DNA from: Streptomyces tagetis | Lineage (GTDB): Bacteria > Actinomycetota > Actinomycetes > Streptomycetales > Streptomycetaceae | Direction of reading: 5' to 3' | Assembly: GCF_018069565.1 (NCBI RefSeq) | Contig: NZ_JAGPNL010000007.1 | Coordinates: 62,001-126,000, forward strand | Length of the DNA: 64,000 nucleotides | Part shown: in pieces, positions 41,840 through 50,522 of the stretch | How the letters are laid out: each line of letters begins with the position of its first letter | How positions within the stretch are numbered: position 1 is the stretch's first letter | Program-made: the position numbers and the translations under genes | The notes under the pieces: generated by a model | Seen by the model: only the letters and a program-made list of their open reading frames with translations | Databases searched by the model: none | What the model was told of the DNA's origin: nothing

Positions 41840-41973
41840 CGGCACCCCCGCGTGTGACCGGGCCCGCCCCTCACGGGTGGACGGGACGCGATCATGCGGC
41901 AGGCCGCGTCCCGGCGTCGTACGCTCCGATCGAGATCACCCTTCGACCTCGACGTAAGGCGGCCAGAGAAGAC

Positions 41974-42486
41974 ATGGTCAGCAACGATCACGAGCGCCGG
42001 ATCGCCGCGCGCTTCGCCACCTTCGACCAGGATGGCAACGGCTGCATCGACCGGCAGGACTTCAGCACCGCGGCCAAGGCGCTGCTCGCCGAGTTCGGCG
42101 TCGCCGCCCGCTCCGACCGGGGCCAGGCGCTCTACGAGGGCGCCGAGGCGTTCTGGCAGGGCATGGCGGGCATCGCGGACCGGGACGGCGACCAGCGCAT
42201 CACCCGGCAGGAGTTCGTCACCGGCGCGGTCAAGCGGCTGCGGGACAGCCCGGAGCGGTTCGGCGAGATCGCCCGTCCCTTCCTGCGCGCGGCCCTGCGC
42301 GTCGCCGCCGAGGACGGCGGCACCACCGCCACCGTCGCGGACACCGCCCGCATGCTCACCGTCCTCGGCGTCCCCGGCGACGCCGCCCGCACGGCCGCCG
42401 CGGGGCTCGACGCCGACGGCGACGGGCGGATCGGGGAGGCGGAGGTCGTCCCGGCCTTCGCCCGCTACTTCACCCTCCCCGAATAG
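41974..42486 (+). CDS. EF-hand calcium-binding protein (calerythrin-like)
   Basis: ATG 41974 has AGAGAAG upstream; 170 aa. Three complete 12-residue loops are visible: DQDGNGCIDRQD (about 19-30), DRDGDQRITRQE (about 69-80) and DADGDGRIGEAE (about 149-160). The loop expected between the second and third (AEDGGTTATVADT) is degenerate. This four-hand layout, with one silent hand, is that of calerythrin-type calcium sensors or buffers. It is read in the same direction as the STAS gene, 134 bp behind it. Confidence 0.9.
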   Translation: MVSNDHERRIAARFATFDQDGNGCIDRQDFSTAAKALLAEFGVAARSDRGQALYEGAEAFWQGMAGIADRDGDQRITRQEFVTGAVKRLRDSPERFGEIARPFLRAALRVAAEDGGTTATVADTARMLTVLGVPGDAARTAAAGLDADGDGRIGEAEVVPAFARYFTLPE

Positions 42487-42506
42487 CGCGTCGCCGAAGG
42501 TGGCAT

Positions 42507-42530
42507 TCCGGCGGCGGCCCCGCCGCCGGA
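42507..42530 (+). terminator. Terminator after the EF-hand gene
   Basis: TCCGGCGGCG-GCCC-CGCCGCCGGA is a perfect 10-bp stem with a 4-nt loop starting 20 bp after the stop codon. Just behind it, GGATGTCACGGA occurs twice (42528 and 42551). Confidence 0.8.
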
Positions 42531-42982
42531 TGTCACGGATCGTGGCATCCGGATGTCACGGAGCGTCGATACCGGGTTGTGTCCGGCGCGTGACCCGTCA
42601 CCGCCCGGAGTCGCCGCCGTGCTCCGGTACCTTGGGTGGGATGCGAGTGGTCCCGAGCGCCGGCCCTGCCGGAGCGGCCGTGGCGACGGCTTCGGAACCG
42701 GCGGTACACGCCTTGTCCCGCAGGGCGGAGCGGCCGTTCTCCGCCACCTGTTCGACTCCCCGCGGCGAGCGTCGCACAGTATGCCGCACGGGTACTCCTT
42801 CGCGCGGGAATATGCCCGAAGCGCTTGTTGGCGTGACTGTACGTCAACCATGCTGTCCCACAGGGGGATCACGGTCCGTGATCCCCGACTCGGCCTTTGT
42901 TCTGGCCATGCAGAGAATGGCTACGATCGTGGCCCTCATGAGGCGAGAGCCTTCATGTCCGCCGGTTCGGATGGTGTGAGCG
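42531..42982. other. Intergenic region before the HATPase gene
   Basis: About 450 bp. A frame from ATG 42641 to the stop at 42979 exists but its third-base GC is low after the first third, so I do not call it. The region contains a CGGG-AATATG-CCCG dyad near 42815 and TACGTCAACC at 42840, possibly promoter elements. Confidence 0.4.
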
Positions 42983-43456
42983 GTGCAGGTGCTTCAAGTG
43001 CAACTGGAGATCCGGCCCGACCCCGCAGAGGTGGGGCGCGCGAGGAGGTGGGCGTGCTCCCGGCTCGCCGTGTCCGCGATAGCGGCGGACGAGTCGCTCG
43101 CCGAGACGATGGCCCTGCTCGTCTCGGAGCTCGTCACCAACGCCGTGGTGCACACCGGCCGTCCGGCCGTGCTGCGGCTGTACCTGCCGGCCGAGGCGGC
43201 CGACGGGGCCACCGTCCGCCTCGAAGTCGACGACATCAGCGGCCGTGCCCCGGCGCCCCGTTGTCCCAACGGCGACGCGACCGGCGGCCGGGGCCTCGCC
43301 CTCGTCGAGGGCCTCGCCGACCGCTGGGGCTGGGTCCGCGAGGGCGCCGGCAAGCGCGTCTGGTGCGAACTCGACCGCGCCGCGGGCACGTCCGCGCCCC
43401 CGTCGTGCGGCGCCGGCATCGTGCCGTACGGCGGTCTGGCGTACGAGGCGGTCTAG
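42983..43456 (+). CDS. RsbW-like HATPase (anti-sigma/serine kinase type)
   Basis: GTG start; 157 aa. Small HATPase_c_2 protein with the N-box SELVTNAVVHTG, the D-box in LEVDDISGRAP and the G-box GGRGLALVEGLADRWGW. Such proteins either phosphorylate STAS antagonists or bind a sigma factor; the STAS protein at 41450 is a candidate partner. An unusual C-terminal tail has SCGAGIVPYGGLAYEAV. Confidence 0.85.
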   Translation: MQVLQVQLEIRPDPAEVGRARRWACSRLAVSAIAADESLAETMALLVSELVTNAVVHTGRPAVLRLYLPAEAADGATVRLEVDDISGRAPAPRCPNGDATGGRGLALVEGLADRWGWVREGAGKRVWCELDRAAGTSAPPSCGAGIVPYGGLAYEAV

Positions 43457-44002
43457 GCGCCCCGCGCCCGGGGGCCCTCGGTGCGCCGGGGGGCACGGAC
43501 TCCCGTTCTGTCGCGGCGAGATGCTGTGGTGCGCCGGGGTGTGCTTCCGTGCGCGCAGGGCACCAACCGGGCATACAGGATGAATCCCTCAGGTCCTGTT
43601 GACGGATCGTGACCATTTCCTCACGCTGTAGGCAACGATTCGCCGTGAGGGGACGACGAGGGTTCGGTGACGGGAGCCCTCGACGAGTGTGGGTCGTGAT
43701 TCGGCGTCGCTTCTCCCGGGGGACGACTCGGGGGGGTCGGGGAGAAGCCGGGGCGGGAGCGCCGGAGTCGGGTGGCGGCGGGCGGTGCCATGCTCGGGGC
43801 GGACATCGCCGCGCCGCCGTCGGCGAACGGGGGGTGTGGCCGGCGACCCGCCGTCCACAGCCTGTGGACAACCGTCACGGACCGGCACGGGGGCCGGGGG
43901 GCTCCGGGGGGTGCCTCCCGGGGGGGGCCTCCGGCCGGTCCGCCCAACGAACGGCACCCGCCGGACTGCCGGGGGGTAGTGCCCGAGGCCCCGGGCGGCT
44001 CG
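43457..44002. other. Intergenic region of about 550 bp
   Basis: No convincing gene. It contains an inverted repeat CCTCACG/CGTGAGG (43619-43625/43644-43650) with an 18-nt loop. The part from 43860 onward is very G-rich with GGGGGG runs. It ends in a decayed gene fragment on the minus strand. Confidence 0.45.
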
Positions 44003-44147
44003 CTAGTACCCGTCAGCCGCCGTCTGCCCCGTCCACGTACCGGTGACGACGCTCCGGTCGACGGTGAGAGCCAAAGACAACGGGCTGTCCGGGTTGGTCG
44101 ATGCTCCGGTCAGACTCTGAGCCGTCAGCCGGTGGAAGGATCACCGC
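44003..44147 (-). pseudogene. Remnant of a helix-turn-helix regulator's C-terminal domain
   Basis: Reading the minus strand gives SFHRLTAQSLTGASTNPDSP followed by LSLALTVDRSVVTGTWTGQT and AADGY, then a stop (TAG at 44003-44005). This matches the C-terminal region of a common Streptomyces XRE-type regulator whose sequence runs ...TGTWTExTxxxGYYRGAxYHG. Only about 45 codons remain, in-frame stops occur on both sides, and it abuts the start of the methyltransferase gene. Confidence 0.55.
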
Positions 44148-44777
44148 ATGTCATTGGCCGAGTCCTGGGACAGGTACGCGGTCGGGAGCAAGCGACGCAG
44201 GCCCGTGAACGCCAAGGGTGACACCACCTGGCTGAACTGGACCCAGTACGCCGATCACGGGCCGAACGAGAGCCTGCTGGGGCCCGTGGCGGGGCGTCGG
44301 GTTCTGGAACTCGGCTCGGGGAGCGGCGGTAACCTCGCGCACCTCGTGACGCTGGGCGCGACAGGCCGAGGGGTGGACATCGCCCCCGCCCGGAAGGCGG
44401 TCGCGCTGGAGCGCTGGGGCGATCTGCCGGGCCTTGAATTCCATACGGCGGAGGCGACGGCCTTCCTGAAGGAGACGGGCGAGACATTCGACGTCGTGCT
44501 CTCGGTCTTTGGCGCCGTGTGGTTCGTCGATCCGGACACCTTGCTCCCGCTGATCCGCTCGCGCATGGCACCGGGCGGCATGCTGGCCTTCTCGCACTTG
44601 CCCCCGGGCGGCCAGGGGCCGAAGCCCCCCAGAGCCGGACTGCGGCACGACCGCACGCCGGATGAGTGGAGGCGCATCCTGACGGGGCACGGCTTCTCCG
44701 ACGTGCGCGTGTCTCTGATCGACCCGCCAGAGGGCAAGGCTGTGGGCACGATGCTCGTCCGTGCCTTGGCGGCCTGA
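44148..44777 (+). CDS. Class I SAM-dependent methyltransferase, 209 aa
   Basis: ATG 44148 with GGAAGG upstream. Motif I VLELGSGSGGNLAHLVTLG binds SAM; GVDIAPARKAVALERWG is the acidic strand; FDVVLSVFGAVWFVDPDTLLPLIRSRMAPGGMLAFSHLPPGG follows motifs II and III. N-terminal DTTWLNWTQYADHGP is typical of Streptomyces proteins encoded next to XRE regulators. The regulator partner here is only a fragment on the opposite strand. Substrate unknown. Third-base GC is lower than in the flanking core genes. Confidence 0.82.
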   Translation: MSLAESWDRYAVGSKRRRPVNAKGDTTWLNWTQYADHGPNESLLGPVAGRRVLELGSGSGGNLAHLVTLGATGRGVDIAPARKAVALERWGDLPGLEFHTAEATAFLKETGETFDVVLSVFGAVWFVDPDTLLPLIRSRMAPGGMLAFSHLPPGGQGPKPPRAGLRHDRTPDEWRRILTGHGFSDVRVSLIDPPEGKAVGTMLVRALAA

Positions 44778-44906
44778 ACCGCGCCGCTGAGGGCCCGTCC
44801 GAGGCCGCCCTCGCGGCGGTGCCGTTCGTCTGGCCGCTCACCGGCACCTTCGCCAAGTGCGGCGCTCCACCGACGGCCTGGTCCAGACGCACTTCGTGCC
44901 CGCCGC

Positions 44907-45005
44907 TCGTACGACGTCGTCTGGTACGCCTCCGGGGCCCTGTGCGTGGTGGCGGCCCTGATGGCCCTGGTCGTCCGCCGCCGCCCGGCGGTCGTGCCGG
45001 CCTGA
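44907..45005 (+). pseudogene. C-terminal fragment of an MFS transporter
   Basis: The frame encodes SYDVVWYASGALCVVAALMALVV followed by RRRPAVVPA and a stop, which is the last transmembrane helix and tail of an MFS permease. No start or upstream helices are present between 44778 and 44906. With the regulator fragment on the other side of the methyltransferase, it marks a deletion/insertion scar. Confidence 0.6.
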
Positions 45006-45033
45006 CGCCGGCCCCGCGCGGGCGGTACGCGGC

Positions 45034-46260
45034 TCAGCGGGGGAGGCGGGAGACGGGGCCCGAGCCGCCCTTGGCGTCGTGCCGGGCGACGGCCCGCGCG
45101 ATCCGTTCCGCGTCGAGCGCCAGCTCGCGCAGCATGCCGCTGATCGGGTTGGTGAAGCCGGTGAAGTACAGCCCGGGGGCGCCGTCGGGGGCGCGGCCCC
45201 CGCGCACGGCCGGGCGGCCCCGGTCGTCGAGCACCCCGAGGTGGCCCACCAGGGGCTCCAGCCCGCGGCGGTAGCCGGTGGCCGCGAGGACGACGTCGGG
45301 GGCGATGTGCTCGCCGTCGGCGAGGAGCACCTTGCCGTCCTCGAACCCCTCGACGGCCGCCACCACCTCGACCCGGCCCGAGCGCACCGCGGCGATCAGC
45401 CCGGCGTCCTGTACCGGGATCGCGCCCTCGGCGACCCGGCTGTAGAGGCCGGTACGGGGGCGCGGCAGCCCGTACGCCGACAGGTCGGGCACGCTGATCC
45501 GGGCCACCGGCCGGGCGAGCCGGTCCACCAGGCCGACCGGCAGCCGCCGCACCAGGACGCCGGTGTACTGGGAGGGCCAGCCCGCCGTGGAGCGGCGCAG
45601 CAGGTGCGGCGCGGTGCGCACCGCGAGCCGGACCCGCGCGGCGCCGCCCTCTACCAGGTCCACGGCGATCTCGGCGCCGGTGTTGCCGACGCCCACGACG
45701 AGGACGTCCCGGCCCGTGTACGGAGCCGCGTTGCGGTAGTCGCCGGCGTGCAGGAACTCGCCGGTGTACGTGTCGCGGCCGGGCCAGTCGGGCAGCCGCG
45801 GGGTGTGGTTGTGACCGGTGGCGACGACGACCGCGGCGCCGGTCAGCTCGCGGCCCCCGGAGCCGCGCAGCAGCCAGCCGCCGTCGGGCAGCGGCTCGAC
45901 GCGGGAGACCTCGACGCCGGTGACGATCTCCAACTGGTGGTGCTCGGCGTACTTCTCCAGGTAGCGCACGACGTCGTCGCGGGCCGGCCAGCGGCCGAAG
46001 CGGCGCGGCATCGGCAGTCCGGGCAGTGAGGAGAGGCGGCGGGTGGTGTGCAGCCGGAGCCGGTCGTAGTGGCGCCGCCAGGAGGCGCCGACGCGGTCGG
46101 CCCGCTCCAGGACGACGGCGCGCAGCCCCCGGGCGCGCAGCTCGTGGGCGACGGCGAGACCGCCGGGTCCCGCGCCGATGACGTACACGGGGCGGTCCGC
46201 GGCGGGCGGGGTCCGCGGCGGGGCGGAGGGGGGCTCGGCGGAGGCGGGGGAGTCGGCCAT
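45034..46260 (-). CDS. Flavin-containing monooxygenase-like oxidoreductase
   Basis: ATG 46260 (MADSPASAEPPSAPPRTPP) gives 408 aa. FAD-binding GxGxxG in VYVIGAGPGGLAVAHEL, a second dinucleotide site VLVVGVGNTGAEIAVDL for NADPH, and the FMO-like linker GEFLHAGDYRN (variant of FxGxxxHxxxY). The C-terminal ATGYRRGLEPLVGHLGVLDDRG and FTGFTNPISGMLREL are typical of bacterial YUC/FMO-type N- or S-oxygenases. Substrate unknown. It faces the GNAT gene across 360 bp. Confidence 0.88.
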   Translation of the reverse strand: MADSPASAEPPSAPPRTPPAADRPVYVIGAGPGGLAVAHELRARGLRAVVLERADRVGASWRRHYDRLRLHTTRRLSSLPGLPMPRRFGRWPARDDVVRYLEKYAEHHQLEIVTGVEVSRVEPLPDGGWLLRGSGGRELTGAAVVVATGHNHTPRLPDWPGRDTYTGEFLHAGDYRNAAPYTGRDVLVVGVGNTGAEIAVDLVEGGAARVRLAVRTAPHLLRRSTAGWPSQYTGVLVRRLPVGLVDRLARPVARISVPDLSAYGLPRPRTGLYSRVAEGAIPVQDAGLIAAVRSGRVEVVAAVEGFEDGKVLLADGEHIAPDVVLAATGYRRGLEPLVGHLGVLDDRGRPAVRGGRAPDGAPGLYFTGFTNPISGMLRELALDAERIARAVARHDAKGGSGPVSRLPR

Positions 46261-46309
46261 GCGCCGAGCGTAATATCGCACCGGTTTGATGGGTATCGGT
46301 CAAGACCGA

Positions 46310-46331
46310 AATCGGTTGCGAATCGGTTACG
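46310..46331. repeat. Tandem AATCGGTT repeats upstream of the monooxygenase
   Basis: AATCGGTTGCG-AATCGGTTACG is an 11-bp tandem repeat, with related words ACCGGTTTG (46280) and TATCGGTC (46294) just before it. It lies about 50 bp upstream of the monooxygenase start and may be its operator. The remainder of 46261-46623 is C-rich and shows no gene. Confidence 0.5.
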
Positions 46332-46623
46332 ACTGTCCCGCCGGTCCTCCAACACCCGCCGTACGAGGCTTTCGTGCCGTCCTACGGCCTTTGGCGCACC
46401 CCGGTACGCGGTCCCTGCGTATGGCCTCCCGCCACCGCCCCGCATCGGTCCTCCCGGCCCCCGTGCCCTCCCGGCTCCCGCGCCCACCCCGCCCCCGTCC
46501 CCGTGCCGCCCCGCGCCCGCCCCGGCCCCCCGCGCCCGCCCCGTCGGCCGTACCCGGCCGGCGATCCGGCCTCCGGGGCGGGATCGGAGGCCCCCGGCCG
46601 GGCCGGTCGGATTGAATGGGCGG

Positions 46624-47235
46624 ATGGCCCACACACCGATGCGCACCCTCGCCCCCTCCCTGACCGAGCCACGCGGACACGGACTGCGCCTGTGCGCCTG
46701 GGACGCCGGTTCCGACACCGACGTGCGGACCTGGCTGCGCGGCCTCCAGGACCCCGAGTTCCTGCGCTGGAACACCCCGTTGACGGTGCTGACCGGGCCG
46801 GACGCGGCCCGCCGTTCGCTGCGCGCGCGGGCGCTCGACGCGGGGGAGGGGCGGTCCGCCTCGTTCCGGATCACCGACGCGGAGAGCGGCACGGCGCTCG
46901 GGCACATCGGCGTCAACGAGATCAACCGCCCCATGAAGCTCGCCCGGGTCGGCTACTGGGTGCTCCCCGAGGCCCGCGGCCGGGGCGTCGCCACCCGCGC
47001 CCTGCTCCTCGCCTCCCGCTGGGCCTTCGCCGAACTCGGCCTGCACCGCGTGGAACTGGGCCACGCGGTGGGGCACGAGATCTCCTGCAAGGTCGCCGAG
47101 CGCTGCGGGTACCGCTACGAGGGCACGTTGCGCGGCGCCCTCTTCGAGTCCGGCCGCCAGGACGCCTTCCGGGACGCCCACCTGCACGCCCGCCTGGCGG
47201 TGGACGAGGAGCCCGAGGCGCCCGCCCTGCCCTGA
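46624..47235 (+). CDS. GNAT acetyltransferase (RimJ/RimL-like)
   Basis: ATG 46624 gives 203 aa. Acetyl-CoA-binding motif in VGYWVLPEARGRGVATRALLLASRWAF (R/Q-x-x-G-x-G/A), with the preceding HIGVNEINRPMKLA strand and the C-terminal HRVELGHAVGHEISCKVAERCGYRYEGTLRGALFESGRQDAFRDAHLHARL typical of the RimJ/L branch that acetylates protein N-termini or small amines. It is convergent with the PNPOx gene, with only 7 bp between stops. Confidence 0.9.
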   Translation: MAHTPMRTLAPSLTEPRGHGLRLCAWDAGSDTDVRTWLRGLQDPEFLRWNTPLTVLTGPDAARRSLRARALDAGEGRSASFRITDAESGTALGHIGVNEINRPMKLARVGYWVLPEARGRGVATRALLLASRWAFAELGLHRVELGHAVGHEISCKVAERCGYRYEGTLRGALFESGRQDAFRDAHLHARLAVDEEPEAPALP

Positions 47236-47242
47236 GCGCCGG

Positions 47243-47911
47243 TCACGGCCACAGCAGCCCGCGCTCCCAGGGGCCCTCGCCGGTGCGCCGGTAGGCGAGG
47301 CGCACGTGGCGGCGGCGGGCCTCGCCCTGGAAGAACTCCACCTCCTCCGGGCGCAGTTGGTACAGCGTCCAGGACGGCACCGGCGCGTCCGGCTCCCGGG
47401 CCGCCCGCTCCCACGCCGCCTCCGAGGCCCGCGCCAGCTCCCGCGCGGAGCCGAGCGGCGCGCTCTGCCGGCCGGTGAGCGCGGCGGCGAGGGCACCGGT
47501 CGAACGGGCGCCCAGCCCGGCCCGCGCCGCCTCGGCGGGGGCGACGGCCACCGGTCCGCGCACCCGCACCTCGCGGCCGAGCACCGGCCAGTAGAAGACC
47601 AGCGAGGCGTACGGGCGGGCGGCGAGCTGGCCGCCCTTGCGGCTGTCGGCGTGCGAGGCGAAGGCCCAGCCGTCCGCGCCGGCGCCGTGCAGCATCACGA
47701 TCCGGGCATCGGCCCGGCCCCCGGCGTCGGAGGTGGCCAGCGTCATGGTGTGCGGCTCGCGTTCCCCGGCCGCGACGGCCTCCGCGAACCAGCGGGTGAA
47801 CAGCTCCAGCGGATCGCCGGGCGCCGTGGCCGGGTCGAAGGGCGGCAGGTCGGTGACGGCCGGGTCCCACACGCGCAGCGACCTCAGCAGCTCGTCAAGA
47901 TCGGTTCCCAT
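47243..47911 (-). CDS. PNPOx-fold FMN flavoprotein (PhzG/PdxH-like)
   Basis: 222 aa from ATG 47911. It has the PdxH-type order: PLELFTRWFAEAVAAGEREPHTMTLATSDAGGRADARIVMLHGAGADGW (FMN strand), FASHADSRKGGQLAARPYASLVFYWPVLGREVRVRGPV, and the C-terminal WTLYQLRPEEVEFFQGEARRRHVRLAYRR. Compared with true PdxH at 21647, the active-site RPHGSQLG is replaced by GARSTGALAAALTGRQSAP, so it is likely a related oxidase of another substrate or an alternative PLP salvage enzyme. Confidence 0.85.
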   Translation of the reverse strand: MGTDLDELLRSLRVWDPAVTDLPPFDPATAPGDPLELFTRWFAEAVAAGEREPHTMTLATSDAGGRADARIVMLHGAGADGWAFASHADSRKGGQLAARPYASLVFYWPVLGREVRVRGPVAVAPAEAARAGLGARSTGALAAALTGRQSAPLGSARELARASEAAWERAAREPDAPVPSWTLYQLRPEEVEFFQGEARRRHVRLAYRRTGEGPWERGLLWP

Positions 47912-47969
47912 GCCCCGATTGTCACGCGGACGCGGGTTCGGCGGGCGGGATCACAGCGCGCCGGCCGGG

Positions 47970-48395
47970 TCACAGCGAGCCGAGGTCGGAGGAGACCCAG
48001 TGCTCGGGCCGCATCCGCAGCACGACCTGCTCGCCGTGGTCGGCCGCGGCGGCGGTGACGTAGGCGTCGACCTTGTCCGCCGGCAGGTACCGGGCGGACA
48101 GCTCCCGCAGCCGCTCGGTGCTGGAGGGGGCGGTCTCGACGACCGGGCCCTCCACCGAGACGTAGCGGACGGTGGGCGTCACCCGGTCGACCAGGAGGGT
48201 GAACCGGCCCGCGGCCTGGATCAGCCGGTTCTTGCGGCTGTCCGCCCCGGTCATGATCCAGACCTCGCCGCCGGGCGCGTACTGGTACCAGATCGGCACG
48301 GAGAGCGGGGCGCGGTCCGCCCCGGCGTGGACCGAGAGCGCGGCGATGTGGGGCTCGGCCAGGAACGCCTCGCGCTCTTCGCGGGTGAGGGCCAT
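47970..48395 (-). CDS. Small PNPOx-fold protein (F420- or flavin-binding type)
   Basis: ATG 48395 has an excellent ribosome site (GAAGGAG); 141 aa. The split-barrel fold is clear: MALTREEREAFLAEPHIAALSVHA, LSVPIWYQYAPGGEVWIMTGADSRKNRLIQAAGRFTLLVD, YVSVEGPVVE. Members of this group bind F420, FMN or heme; an F420 role is possible because the FO synthase gene is in the same window, but the cofactor cannot be read from sequence. Confidence 0.82.
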   Translation of the reverse strand: MALTREEREAFLAEPHIAALSVHAGADRAPLSVPIWYQYAPGGEVWIMTGADSRKNRLIQAAGRFTLLVDRVTPTVRYVSVEGPVVETAPSSTERLRELSARYLPADKVDAYVTAAAADHGEQVVLRMRPEHWVSSDLGSL

Positions 48396-48571
48396 CACGG
48401 TCTCCTTCGGTGGTGGGGGAGGAAGGGCCCGGGGGCCCGGAAGCACGACAGGCGGCGGCCCACTCGGGGTGGACCACCGCCTGCGGGACAGGACGTGGAG
48501 GGTGGGAGCGGGACGGTGCGGTGGGGCAGGGATGACAGGCTGCCGCGGCGTCGCTCGGGTGCGGGACGGGG

Positions 48572-49219
48572 CTACCGGGTGGGCTTCCTCCCGGTCACGC
48601 CGAGGTAGGTCAACAGCGCCAGGGTGGGCTTGAGTTCGGCCTGCTTGACGCCCCAGGAGGAGAAGCCCTTCTGGTGCGAGGCCGCGGCGGCGAGCATGAC
48701 GACCAGCGAACCGGCGACGGCGGCCGGGTTCACGTCCGGGTCGACCCGGCCCTTGGCCTGGAGTTCGGCGACCGCCTCCGACAGGGAGGAGTTCACCGCG
48801 TTGAGGACCTTCATCCGGATCTTGGCGAACCGCTTGTCGCCCTCGGCCGCGCCCAGGTCCACGACCCGCAGGATCGCGTCGTGGTGCCGCCAGAACTCCA
48901 GGAACCCGTCGACGAGTTCCTGGGCGGTCTGCCAGCCGGCCTTGCCCGCCCAGGAGCGGCCGGCCACCAGTGCGGAGAGGTCGGAGCTCTCGGCGGCCAT
49001 GCCGTCGGCCAGCTCCAGCACGGCACCTTCGACGTCCGGGAAGTACTGGTAGAAGGTCGCGGGGGAGGTGCCGGCCTTGCGCGCGACGTCGATGACCTTG
49101 ACATCCCGGTAGGGAGAGGAACGGAGCATCTCGCTGAGGCAGTCGAGCAGCTTCTGCCGGGTCGCCTGCCCACGCCGACCGGCCACGCGGCCGTCGACGG
49201 TACGCACTTGTCCTGTCAT
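48572..49219 (-). CDS. TetR-family regulator
   Basis: 215 aa. HTH: GQATRQKLLDCLSEMLRSSPYRDVKVIDVARKAGTSPATFYQYFPDVEGAVLEL. The C-terminal part (WQTAQELVDGFLEFWRHHDAILRVVDLGAAEGDKRFAKIRMKVLNAVNSSL) resembles KstR2/fatty-acid-type ligand domains. It is read towards the small PNPOx gene, 176 bp upstream of it, and divergent from the VOC gene (122 bp). Its targets are unknown. Confidence 0.85.
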   Translation of the reverse strand: MTGQVRTVDGRVAGRRGQATRQKLLDCLSEMLRSSPYRDVKVIDVARKAGTSPATFYQYFPDVEGAVLELADGMAAESSDLSALVAGRSWAGKAGWQTAQELVDGFLEFWRHHDAILRVVDLGAAEGDKRFAKIRMKVLNAVNSSLSEAVAELQAKGRVDPDVNPAAVAGSLVVMLAAAASHQKGFSSWGVKQAELKPTLALLTYLGVTGRKPTR

Positions 49220-49341
49220 GCCGTCAGCTTACCGACGGGGGGTGGGAGCGCGATTCGGCCGACTGCAAATGGGGTGCGGGGGCGATATGTGGGGGGTGTT
49301 CCTGGTCTGCGGCGTGCCGGGGAGACCGCTACGTTGGCGGC

Positions 49342-50322
49342 ATGGCCGAAAAAGGTGCATCCGCGGAGAGGGTGTCCGCGTATACGGAAGGCGTCCCCTG
49401 CTGGGTGGACGCGCAGCTCTCCGACGTCGAGGCGGGCAAGCGTTTCTACGGCGGGCTGTTCGGGTGGACCTTCGAGGAGACGGGCCGCGAGGACCGCTCG
49501 GTGTGGGCGCTGCTGGACGGCGAACCGGTCGCCGCGCTCGTCCCCAAGACGGACGGGCGGCTGCCCAGCGTGTGGACGGTGTACTTCGCCGCCGACGACG
49601 CGGTGGCCCTGGCCGGGCGGATCAGGGCGGCGGGCGGCACCGTCGTCGCCCCGCCCCACCCGGTGGCCGACCTGGGCACGGCCGCCCTGGTCACGGACCC
49701 GCAGAACGCGGTCTTCGCCCTGTGGGAGGCGGGACCGGCCCCCGGCCCGGCGGCGGAGGCCGACCCGCTCGGCGGGCGGGTACGGGGTCCCGGCGACGAG
49801 GCCGGCCCTCGGGAAGGCGCCCCGCCCGGCCCTCCGGAAGGCGCCCCGTCCGGCGAGAACGGTGGCCCCCCGGGCGAGCCGGCCGACTCCACCGAGGGCG
49901 CCCCCTCCCGGCCGGCCGAGGCCGCCCCCTCCCGTGCCGGCGCCCCCCGCCCCCGTACCACCGAGCTGCGCCCCTTCCCCGGTTTCGGCAGGCGCCGGGT
50001 GCCCGGGGCGTTCGTCTGGGCCGAGCTGTACACCCGGGACACCGGCGCCGCCAACGCCTTCTACGGTGACCTCTTCCACGACGCCCTCTTCGGTCCCGGC
50101 GCCGAACCGGTCGTCGGCCGCGCGCGGGTCCTGGACGTCTTCCCCGCCGAGATGCCGCCGCACTTCCTCGTCCACTTCCTGGTCCGCGACTGCGAGGCCG
50201 CGCTCGGCGAGGCGGCCCGGCTCGGCGGACGGGTACAGGTCCCCCCGTTCGAGACGTCCTACGGGCGGGTGGCCGTGGTCTCCGACGGGCAGGGCGCCTC
50301 CTTCGCCGTACTGCAACGCTGA
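49342..50322 (+). CDS. Two-domain VOC (glyoxalase-like) protein with an EGAP-repeat linker
   Basis: 326 aa. Two vicinal-oxygen-chelate domains (EGVPCWVDAQLSDVEAGKRFYGGLFGWTFEET; GAFVWAELYTRDTGAANAFYGDLFHDALFGP) are joined by about 75 residues rich in Pro/Gly with repeats such as REGAPPGPPEGAPSG and STEGAPSRPAEAAPSRAGAP. The domains lack the clear His/Glu metal set of extradiol dioxygenases; similar proteins are annotated as glyoxalase or hydroxylase-like. The linker is variable and probably disordered. Confidence 0.85.
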   Translation: MAEKGASAERVSAYTEGVPCWVDAQLSDVEAGKRFYGGLFGWTFEETGREDRSVWALLDGEPVAALVPKTDGRLPSVWTVYFAADDAVALAGRIRAAGGTVVAPPHPVADLGTAALVTDPQNAVFALWEAGPAPGPAAEADPLGGRVRGPGDEAGPREGAPPGPPEGAPSGENGGPPGEPADSTEGAPSRPAEAAPSRAGAPRPRTTELRPFPGFGRRRVPGAFVWAELYTRDTGAANAFYGDLFHDALFGPGAEPVVGRARVLDVFPAEMPPHFLVHFLVRDCEAALGEAARLGGRVQVPPFETSYGRVAVVSDGQGASFAVLQR

Positions 50323-50522
50323 AGCGCCCCCGCGCCTCCGCCCCGTGCCGGCCTTCGCCCGGGATTCTGGCGAGACACCCGGATTGTCCCGGGGTTCGCC
50401 AGCAGCGCCCGGGACAGGAACAATCGGGGGGCGTGCCGCGATGGCGGCGGGGTGGTGAGACGCTGCACTTCGGTCGCGTCCAGATGTGGGTGACGCGGCT
50501 CGTACGGGGAGGTGGCAGGCAA

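Noticed and set aside
42641..42979. A 112-codon frame with several Cys just before the HATPase gene
   Set aside because: Third-base GC falls after the first third and no ribosome site or family is seen; more likely promoter DNA.
46286..46615. A 109-codon Pro/Arg-rich frame between the monooxygenase and GNAT genes
   Set aside because: C-rich low-complexity sequence; the GNAT start has its own context and no domain is seen upstream.
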